NCBI GenBank assembly: GCA_010094045.1
Contig: ML986707.1
Span: forward strand, 84,057-148,056
Length of the DNA: 64,000 nucleotides
From: Lojkania enalia
Taxonomy: Eukaryota; Ascomycota; Dothideomycetes; Pleosporales
Direction of reading: 5' to 3'
This document shows, piece by piece, positions 56,145-64,000 of the stretch (position 1 is the stretch's first letter; every line of letters begins with the position of its first letter). The notes under the pieces are model-generated. The model did not search any database. It was not told the DNA's origin and saw only the letters and a program-made list of their open reading frames with translations. The position numbers and the translations under genes were made by a program.

Positions 56145-56735
56145 TCAAAACTCGATGAAAAGACCCGTGTCGACGAAAGCAATAACACACAGAGGATGAG
56201 TCTTCCAGTCTTCACCGTGGACATTTTTCTGGATGGTCTTGTCATCGTCGACGAGGTGAAAAGGCCTCATCCAGGCTGGAGTAGGCGAGTATGAATATGG
56301 CGCGGAAGGACTTGCGCTACTCGGGCATAATGGTTGGGGGCTAGTACGCATAGGCGTCGAATTTTGGGCAGCATCTGTAAAGGATTTTTCTAATCCAACG
56401 GGCGAGTCGGGAGTATAACCCCGATCCCCTACTGATATGTATATGTATTCTTCTGTTTTGTCCATATCTGAATTCCTATGTGAAAGTATGGGCATGCGGG
56501 CAAGCGAAAAGTAGGAAGCTTCTTCATCGTGCTCTGCTATAGCCAGGACGGGATCCAAGTCCGAGAAGTATGCTCTCTGGAAACTTAGAGCTGCTTTAGG
56601 GCTTGTGTCGACATGCGTTCTCTTCGTGACCCTTTCCGGCGAATGTGGACTGTGGACAACCCTCCTGGCTACAAACGAGTTAGATGACGATGCGGTAAGG
56701 TTGTTCTGGGGCCTGTAACTTACGGTTACTGTCAT
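56145..56735 (-). CDS. Hypothetical Ser/Pro-rich protein, possibly part of a multi-exon gene
   Basis: Minus frame of 196 residues (RRVVHSPHSPERVTKRTH, then YFSDLDPVLAIAEHDEEA, later SPSAPYSYSPTPAW). No known domain. The frame stays open upstream of its ATG for about ten codons to a CAG acceptor-like site near 56770, and good GTAAGT and GTACGT donors lie a little further upstream, so it may be the 3' exon of a gene that starts around 57200. I could not find a chain of splices that keeps frame throughout. Confidence 0.35.
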   Translation of the reverse strand: MTVTVSYRPQNNLTASSSNSFVARRVVHSPHSPERVTKRTHVDTSPKAALSFQRAYFSDLDPVLAIAEHDEEASYFSLARMPILSHRNSDMDKTEEYIYISVGDRGYTPDSPVGLEKSFTDAAQNSTPMRTSPQPLCPSSASPSAPYSYSPTPAWMRPFHLVDDDKTIQKNVHGEDWKTHPLCVIAFVDTGLFIEF

Positions 56736-56942
56736 AGCTAGGGCGCGTTCTGCTATGTGGCCATCTGCATATTACTACATAAGCCACCAACGTTTCATAG
56801 TCGCTATTGGGAAAACTTACTCTAGACGGCGGTTCATACCTGTCTCAGTGGAATGTCGCCGTAGCTGTAGCATAGGTGGAGCACCTGGTAACGGTTTATA
56901 ATTGGCCGAGGGCACGTACCGTTGATGGGCGTCTCCAGCTGC

Positions 56943-57272
56943 TCATAGTTTCTCCCTGGCATCTTGACCAATGGACCCACCGTCAACCCAAACGGAGTTC
57001 AGCCTACTGAGAGAGGGTGAATCTGGGTAAGCAATAGTAGGCTGGCGACTTGTTGGACTGGATCGTGCTACCCTTGTAGGTTGACTTGCCGCATCATAGT
57101 CAGGATCATTGATTTCTTCGAGCAGCTTGTGAAGGACAGAACGTGGGGGTCCGGAATTGTAGAGTGGAGCGCCGCCCGATCCACGGGGAGTAATCATGCC
57201 GCTAGAAATTGCACACACGTTGTTGCTGTAAATAATTGATGCCGACAGAAGTGTGCCAAAAAGGCAATTCAT
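56943..57272 (-). CDS. Hypothetical protein fragment, possible 5' exon
   Basis: Minus frame of 109 residues containing TPRGSGGAPLYNSGPPRS, LHKLLEEINDPDYDAA and SPSLSRLNSVWVDGGS. The middle looks protein-like and Ser/Pro-rich, matching the composition of the frame at 56145-56735, so the two may belong to one gene interrupted by small introns. The first 20 residues could be a hydrophobic leader, or the true start may be the internal Met at about residue 26. No domain recognised. Confidence 0.3.
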   Translation of the reverse strand: MNCLFGTLLSASIIYSNNVCAISSGMITPRGSGGAPLYNSGPPRSVLHKLLEEINDPDYDAASQPTRVARSSPTSRQPTIAYPDSPSLSRLNSVWVDGGSIGQDAREKL

Positions 57273-57620
57273 GAGTTAAAGTACTGAGTGAAGCGGAGAT
57301 GAAGAGGAGATGAGTGTTGAGACGCTCAAACAAAAAAGCTTAACTTGGGGAAGCAGCGACGAGAATAATTAACAGTATAGTGATGATATGGCGGGGAGGG
57401 CACTATCAATGTGGTTTCAAACATCCATTGGTTAGCCTTGACTATATCCTAATAGGCACGAACCGAAAAATAGAATGAGAGCACATCGCATTACAGGGTG
57501 AACTCATGACCACAATGCTATGGCGATCTCAGCCGTACGCGGTATACTACAGATCCGGTTCTAGTTCTTAGAGTCATGACCAAGTTACATCGTTTCGTGA
57601 TCGAACCTAACGTGTTTGTT
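57273..57620. other. Intergenic region upstream of hypothetical frame and PRE9 3' flank
   Basis: No gene or repeat recognised. Confidence 0.4.
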
Positions 57621-58533
57621 TCACTCCTCCCTCTCAGCGTCCTCGGCCTTGGCTAAGCCATGCTCCTTAAGCAGAGCGTCAATCTCATCCGCTCCCCAGA
57701 GATGATGGTAGATCTTGCCTGATTTTGTCTTACCCACTGTAGCAAATTCGACTACGGTAACATTAGCACTTGAAATTCATGTTTCAGGCGGCGGGAAATA
57801 TACTCTTTTCGCTACTCAGCTTAGTAGAGTCCATCGTTTTGCTTAACACCTTTACCGCAAGGCCGCAGGCCTCCTTCAAATCGCACTCCTCCTTGTAGTC
57901 TTGCTTCAGAAGACTCTGTGCGGACGCGTTGTTGGCGCCGACACTCGTTGCTTTCCAGCCGCCGTAGTTACCGCTAGGGTTGCTTTGGTAGAGCTGGAAC
58001 TGCCTCTGGGGATCCCATCCAGCGTAGATGAAGGAGACACCGAAAGGCCGGAGACCACCATGCTGTGTGTATCCCTGTTTGAGATCGCATAGACGGCGGA
58101 CAAGCTGTTCGCAGGGAATGTCTTCGTTGTAGGTAAGGAGATATCGTTGAGCGGCTTGGCGAGCATAGTTGATGAGGATGTTAGCGTCGGCGGTCATACC
58201 TGCTACCGCGCAGATCATGTTGCTATAAATCTCGGGGTTAGCATTTGCTGGGCATCTGTTCAGCTTTCGCCCTACTCATTCAATATGTATAGCTTCTCCG
58301 CCGATGTATCTTGCTCCAGCAGCTTGCTTGTGACCTTCCTCTCTGCCGCAAGTACGATGCCATCTTGTGCTAGAATGCCTAATGCGGTTCCTGCATGAGA
58401 AATAGCTTCGAGTGCATATTCGACCTGGTAGAGACGTCCTTCTGGCGAGAAGATGGTGGTCTGGAATCTCCGTTAGCGGGTATGTTGGTGGCTGCAACTG
58501 ACGACTCACACGAGAGTCGTATCTCCGAGACAT
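57621..58533 (-). CDS. PRE9: 20S proteasome subunit alpha-3 (Pre9/PSMA4)
   Basis: Outer-ring subunit of the 20S proteasome core. Four exons, 58533-58510, 58460-58276, 58222-57804 and 57751-57621, give 252 residues. The 8-codon first exon MSRRYDSR joins [20 protein letters not shown] to form the proteasome alpha-type signature. The third exon has [40 protein letters not shown] and [17 protein letters not shown], close to the invariant Pre9 core. Exon 4 supplies the C-terminus ([20 protein letters not shown], then a Glu-rich end); the in-frame stop after exon 3 is intronic. Each join restores conserved sequence. The start lies 271 bp from that of the divergent WW/FF gene, suggesting a shared promoter. 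Confidence 0.93.
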
Positions 58534-58804
58534 GATTGCGAGCTAAGTATGGCAGAGGAGAAGAAGTCGGAGGTAAAAGAGAGCACGATGGGAGGAAACG
58601 GAGAAGTTGCGGAGCTGAGAGTTGAATTGGTGAAGGTGTTGATGAGAGCTCCAGGCACAAGCTTCATTGCGTGTCGGCGGAAACAGATGCCAAGCCCGAC
58701 CTGGGCACTTTTTCGAGCAGAACCGCAACACCACGAGCAGAGCCGTTCCCTACGACTGCGATACCCCTTTCGATTCTCGTTTGCTAGCCTTATTGTAGGC
58801 GCAA

Positions 58805-60626
58805 ATGGCTAGCTTGCCAGCGAGGCCACCCGTTGGTCTCCCGCCACTCCCTCCGGGCTGGACAGAGCACAAGGCTCCTTCAGGTATCTCCATTTCCATC
58901 CGCGTCTCGTGTTATGACTGACATCATCGGAGGCCATACATACTACTACAACAAGGAAACTAAAAAATCTACCTATACGCGGCCTGTCCCCAATGTTCGA
59001 AGCTTTCATGATTCCGCCGCCGCGCCTCCGCCACCACCCCCCGCTCCTCCAGGCGCAAATGCCAACTTCGACCTCTTTAGTCCGTTCTCTACCCAAAACT
59101 CCTTCGTCCCGAATGTTCAGCAGCATAACTTCCAGCTCGGTGCGCCTATACAGCAACAGTTCCAGCATGGTGCGCCTCCACAACAGCAATTTCAACGAGG
59201 TGGACACCATGCTCGTGGCAGCTTCCGCGGTAATCACAACTTTCCGAGCAGGAAACGGGAACCTGAAGATCGGCCAAAACACCGTCACGATATACCTGGT
59301 TGCGCGCCGTGGGTTCTCGTGAAAACGAAGCTGGGGAGGAGATTTGTGTGGAATAAGGAAACAAATGAGAGTTTCTGGAAATTCCCGCCAGACGTCATGA
59401 AGGGTGTGGTCGAGTTTGACAGGGTGGAGCGCGACAAACGAGAGCGAAGGGAGCGCGGAGAGCTAAGCGAGGACGAGGATAACTTAGTGGCTGAAATCGA
59501 GGCTGAGCTTGCTGTCGCCGAGGAAGAGACCGAGGCTCAAATTGTAGAGGTTGAAGGCGAGGAGGGCATGGGGGATGAAGAGGAATATGAGGAGATTGAA
59601 GTTACGGATGATGAAGGGGAGGGTGTTGAGCACCCGTCTAAACGGCAACGGACTGAAGAACCCCTAGAAGAGCAAGGAGACCAGCCCATGGAAATGGGAG
59701 AGGACGATATGGCATGGCAGTTAGCAGCCATGGAAGAGCAGTATGCAGAAGAAGACGAAGAGGAGGGAATGCCTTTGACCGAAGAGGACTGCAAGGCATT
59801 ATTCAAAGAGCTGCTGGACGACACACGAACCAACCCGTACTCCCCCTGGGACAAGGTTCTCGAAGAGGGCATGCTCTTTGACGATGAACGCTACAAAGCG
59901 CTCCCTACCATGAAAGCCCGCAAAGACTGTTTCGATGAGTGGTCGCGCGACAAAGTTGTATTTCTTAAGGAGCAAAAGACCAAGCAGCAAAAACTTGACC
60001 CACGGATACCCTACCTAGCCTTCCTGCACAGGTATGCGACCCCAAAACTGTACTGGCCCGAGTTCCGCAGGAAGTTTAAGAAAGAACCCGAAATGAAGGA
60101 TATGAAGTTACCGGAAAAAGATAAGGAGAAATTGTATCGAGATCATATAAAAAGACTCGGTATGAAACAGCCAGAACTCAAATCAGATCTTTCCGCTCTT
60201 TTGAAGTCTCAGCCACTTACCTCACTCAATCGCTCGACTACGCTAGATACCCTCCCAACATCCATATTAGCAGATGTCCGCTACATTTCGCTCCCCGCTT
60301 CAATTCGCGATGTACTAATAGAAACATATATTTCCACCCTATCACCTGCCCCTGGAGGAATCGCTGCGTCAGCAGAGGAGGAAGCCGAGGCTGCGAAGAG
60401 GCGTGCCGAGAAAGAGAGACGAGAAAAGGCACTGGCGGAAAGGGAACGGCGGGTACGGGAAGATAAGAGGAGGCAGGAGCGCGAATTGGCGTTTGGAAAG
60501 GGCAGACTGAGGGATGAAGAAATGGAGATAGAACGCGCCATGAAATTCGGCAAGGGAGGTTTGAGAGGGCAGCTTGGCTCGGTGGATAGAGAAGACGAGA
60601 CGCCACAGGAGTCTGAAGGCGAATGA
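58805..60626 (+). CDS. WW/FF-domain splicing-factor-like protein (Urn1/TCERG1 type)
   Basis: Nuclear pre-mRNA-processing factor type. Two exons, 58805-58883 and 58933-60626, join across a 49-nt intron to give 590 residues. The join restores the first WW domain, LPPGWTEHKAPSGHTYYYNK, with its two Trp/aromatic positions and YTRP end. A Pro- then Gln/Phe-rich linker follows, then a second WW-like segment (WVLVKTKLGRRFVWNKETNE, FWKFP). A long acidic stretch leads to an FF-domain-like region (FKELLDDTRTNPYSPWDKVL, then DERYKALPTMKARKDCFDEW). A second FF-like helix region and a highly charged Glu/Arg C-terminal coil end the protein. Layout matches yeast Urn1 and fungal relatives of TCERG1, which bind spliceosomal proteins. 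Confidence 0.82.
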
Positions 60627-61397
60627 TGCCATTGATACCCGGTGCTCAATGTATAAAATACGCAAACATGAAGAAACTTCTTATATATCATCTGACAATA
60701 GTAAATTATCCCGCTACTAGGTCAATAATTCCCCTCTATCTAGTCTGTCGTCAGGCTCTACACGTTAATATTTACCCAGTACGTTCCCTTATCCGCTTGT
60801 GGCTTTTCAGCCTCTTGCGCCCGATTCTGTTGTATATAACGATTTCGCAGTGTAAGGCTTGATTGATCAAAGACCTGATCCTTGTGTCACCTGCTCGGCT
60901 AGGACGCGAAAGCAGACTAGGGCTCAGCCCTGCCTAGAGTAGGGCGTTCAGCTACTCTTCCCACGGATAACCCAATAGTGATGAAATCACGTCTAACACA
61001 CCAACGACTATACGAACATCCAGTGTTAGATCGCAAGAATGCCAAGCACATGGAAAAGCGTACCCTTCCAATAGCCGTGGGAGACCACGAAAGATAGATT
61101 TTTCGAAGGCTTTTCCAATCAAGAGAAAAAACTCTATGAGAATGCGACATCATAAAATATATTCTACGATGCAAGCGTTACTCAGAAAGGCACACAAAAG
61201 GAAGCAAGAGCTGGGGTGCAAGAGAAAATCACTTCCTTGGTTGTTGGTATTGATGGTTGTGCTAAAACCTGGATATATATTCGAACGCTTATGGATTGAT
61301 CCTTCCCCTAATAGGGTAGCATACGGGTGACGTTAAACGGAATTCGTTACCAACTCAACCAAACCAAGACTTTTTCTTTTATGTGCTGTACTAGATC
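60627..61397. other. Intergenic region, nothing certain
   Basis: A roughly 66-codon minus open stretch (about 61143-60940: EFFLLIGKAFEKSIFRGL, then LDVRIVVGVLDVISSLLG) lacks an ATG and may be a relic. Otherwise AT-rich. Confidence 0.35.
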
Positions 61398-63650
61398 GTC
61401 CAAAAAGCTGAGAGGTTCTAGGAAAAGCTGGGAGATATGTTTGCTCGCATTGGTGACGTACTAACTAGATTCTGCATCTCCCAGGAGTTCTTTCATAATC
61501 ACGAATGCCTCCTCAGCGCGTTTTCAGCAGCTTACCTGGATATCTTGACGTTTTGTATTCGGGCAAAAGCATTCTTTTCGCGGGCAAGGATGATGCCAAG
61601 TGGATGCATCTAACTTGGTATGAAATGCTAAACCTTGCTGGTTCCCGCTTTAGTAGTCTGCATGGGATTTGGAAGCCTTTTCGTTAAGAGTTTGACGACT
61701 ACATGACTTAGTTTCGAAAGCATCATAGAAACGTTTAGAAAGAACCAAAGCTAGCACGCATGATGGAAGCCATCCGGCAACAAGAAGTCTAGCTCGCAAA
61801 TCTCGCAATACAACAACGTAACGGTAACAAACAAAGGCGGCATAGTATACTTTATTCACTTCTAACAGTGGATTATCTCCGCAAAAATCAACAAGATAAC
61901 TAGTCTTCAACAGCCGGGTCAAATACTTGGGTCCAACTCAACTTCACATTCATTTCTTAACTTGCATCGCCTTCAACGGGTTGCCTATGTTGTTATAACA
62001 TTCTAGGCTCGGGAAAATCGGTCTTGATCGTTAACGTTAACAAAAACTGCACAATAATCGCAACTATCCAATGTCAATCACGAGCTTTTTCTACTACGAG
62101 TATTCGGGCACAATGTCACTCGATTCCGTCTATTTGGTCGGCTCCGTTCTTAAGCAGATCGTCGTCCAGTTGACCCTTAAATTATTTAACGATTATTTCA
62201 GCTATTCATTTGATGAGAAAAAAAAAAGGCCTTCCTTTGCGATAGACTTGTATTTCATGTCAAATCTGCTCAATATATTCAGAAATCTCTTTTTACTCCT
62301 GGATGGTATTAATGAGATGATGCGGGACGACTGAATTTTTTATGGAGCTCATTAACTGTCTACTATATTCACCAAAATCTCGTGGTAAAAGCCTTTGTTC
62401 CTAGTTGTATAGAGGAGTCCGTCATAAGAGGTTCTTTGAAGATATGAAAGTCCGTTGATCTCTCACGTAATGGAGTAGAAGAGATCATAGAAGTATTTGT
62501 GAAAGCAGAAATTGACTCTAAAGGGTTTCACCTCAACCCCCCATTCAAGAGCCCGCATGAAGCATAAAATCAGAGCATCCTTTATTGAGGGTGCGAAAGA
62601 CATGCACGTCGCACGCCTATATCCTGTTACCTATCATTCAGCCAGATAGCTCACATGTTGGATAGGCTTCTGTGGACCAAATTTCAGCTCTTAGATACTC
62701 GTAAGGCGCTGGCAGAAGATACCGTTCCACAACTCTTAAGAATCCTCCCCGGGACCTGAACGAAACATGCCAGGACAATCGACAAAATATGTAAAAGTGT
62801 AAGAGGATAGCCAAAAATCAAGGCAATGAAAAAGATCCTTCGCTATATGATATGTTCCCGGCATCCATTGGAAATCGAAGAATTGAAAGAAGCGATTGGT
62901 TTAGAGCAATCAGACACTTGATTGCCTATTGATTGGTTGACTACCAGTATGTGGCAAAATCTAAATAGCGCCTATGGGAACTCGGTATTATGCAATGCAA
63001 CTGACAGAACCGCCGCACTTGCGCACTACACTGTTCGATAGTTTCTGTGCTAGCGATCCAATAAACGTGAGCCATATCTGCGACATATCTATTTTGAACT
63101 TTACATCAGACCGTGATATTGGAGAAAAGTGTAGCTTTGGCACTCTGGATTCGAGGCACAAGGAGCTAGGGTCTCAGTACCAACCATTATCCAATGTGAA
63201 CAAATCGATTACATTATATGGAACCAAGTGCCGTTCCGGAACTATGCTCGTAAGGCGGTGGGCATCCTGTGTCCCTGGAGAAGGTCATCTATGGACAGGC
63301 ATACATTACGACGACAATAGGTGCTCCCAGACCGGCTGGACCTGCACAGCCTCTGACAGCCAAGTATGCCATGCTCAAATATATCATCGAATTTTGGGCT
63401 ATCCACGTGTCACGCCTCTCAATGCAAATGCGATGTTGAGAGGCATTTACACAACTTGTTCTGGCCCAGCAACTGAGCTTCGAGTTCCGGCTTTGGAATG
63501 AAGACTTCCGCTGCAAAGAAAATTCCCCTCTTGAGGGAGAGATTCCTTTGAAAAACATATTCCTACGGACTGTGGATAACGGCAGTCCACCTTTTCTTGA
63601 TTGGTAGTCCAAAATCCTAGGATAGCTGAGTGCTTGATTCAGTATGAAAA
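61398..63650 (+). pseudogene. Decayed NACHT-type NLR (STAND) gene
   Basis: Fungal NLR proteins act in self/non-self recognition and cell death. Pieces of one appear in order across changing frames. About 61398-61620: GDMFARIGDVLTRFCISQ and HECLLSAFSAAYLDILTF, resembling the helical DUF7708-like domain before many NACHTs. 62003-62026: Walker A, GSGKSVL. 62071-62334: FFYYEYSGTMSLDSVYLVGS and Walker B, LFLLLDGINEM. About 62470: VEEIIEVFVKAEIDSKG. 62735-62922: DLNETC, then TIDKICKSV, then ILRYMICSRHPLEIEELKEA, the winged-helix part. About 62971-63040: NATDRTAALAHYTVR. About 63340-63609: KYAMLKYIIEFWAIHVSRL, LSFEFRLWNEDF and FLRTVDNGSPPFLDW. Stops and frameshifts separate them, including a TAG after HYTVR where Gln is expected. 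C-terminal repeats are not clear. Confidence 0.75.
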
Positions 63651-64000
63651 TGGGATGGAATATCCGAGCCGAATCTATGATTAGACCTTATATCCTACGA
63701 TCCGATTGATCTTTAGTTTCCGAGATTACTTCTCGCCGGCAGATATCCCAGAGAGTTTCTGGAACGCCAATTTGATATATCATGCTGCCGATCGGGACAG
63801 GGCCCTTGACAAAGACGGGTATGAAATGGTCATCCGATGTGGAGGAATGCCATTGTCTACAGGGACTTGGGTATATCTGCTTTATCCAAAATCTGAGATG
63901 GATGCTTATTCAGGTCCAAGGTCAGGAAGTCACTTTCGCCAATATCTTTTGTCATGGGGATTTTCGGCTAGTCTGCCGAGCTGTATCAGATATCGACGTA
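63651..64000 (+). other. Open coding-like stretch running off the window
   Basis: From about 63685 one plus frame is open to the last base (FRDYFSPADIPESFWNANL, DKDGYEMVIRCGGMPLST). It follows the NLR relic and could be its 3' end or a separate gene; no domain recognised. Confidence 0.3.

Noticed and set aside
62974..63501. 175-codon plus-strand frame near the right end
   Set aside because: It is out of frame with the NLR-like fragments that occupy the same DNA, so it is a shadow of the decayed gene.

Overview
This window looks like nuclear DNA of a filamentous ascomycete (Pezizomycotina, possibly Leotiomycetes). Genes carry short (about 45-110 nt) GT-AG introns with CTAAC/CTAAT-type branch sites. 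They encode fungal-type proteins: a Met10 sulfite reductase flavoprotein, Fmp52, Bye1, a GPI-anchored GH16 enzyme, a GH7 cellulase and an ankyrin/STAND-like protein. The species assignment is inference. Most exon structures below were worked out by hand from reading frames and splice motifs.

Layout. 1-14 kb is accessory and gene-poor. It holds a decayed F-box-like gene, a secreted RidA-family deaminase facing a secreted L-amino-acid oxidase, a C2H2 zinc-finger protein, a stop-riddled relic frame near 11 kb and a secreted Asp-nucleophile alpha/beta hydrolase. 14-26 kb has the large sulfite reductase alpha subunit, an ankyrin protein with a STAND-type N-terminus, an F-box-like protein, a GH7 cellulase whose intron seems to lack its AG acceptor, and a small gene whose UGA stop sits in the readthrough context UGA-CUA-G. 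27-49.6 kb is a compact housekeeping block: Fmp52, 3-phosphoglycerate dehydrogenase, double-domain glyoxalase I, a Roadblock/LC7 protein, a MOSC-ferredoxin reductase fusion, a small mitochondrial-type protein, an SDR dehydrogenase, a Sft1-type SNARE, an Age2-type ArfGAP, a ZNF830-like protein and Bye1. 51.7-54.1 kb is the GH16 cell-wall enzyme with a minisatellite. 57.6-60.6 kb has proteasome subunit alpha-3 (PRE9) divergent from a WW/FF-domain splicing-factor-like gene. 61.4-63.65 kb is a decayed NACHT-type NLR gene.

Themes. The best candidate for an undescribed system is the RidA/LAAO pair: both products have predicted secretion signals, and RidA enzymes hydrolyse the imines that amino-acid oxidases make. 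The second is the UGA-CUA-G gene with 68 in-frame codons after its stop. Several relics carry stops consistent with CpA-to-TpA change, as expected of repeat-induced point mutation, and cluster in the accessory flanks. No tRNA, rRNA, CRISPR or intact transposon was recognised.
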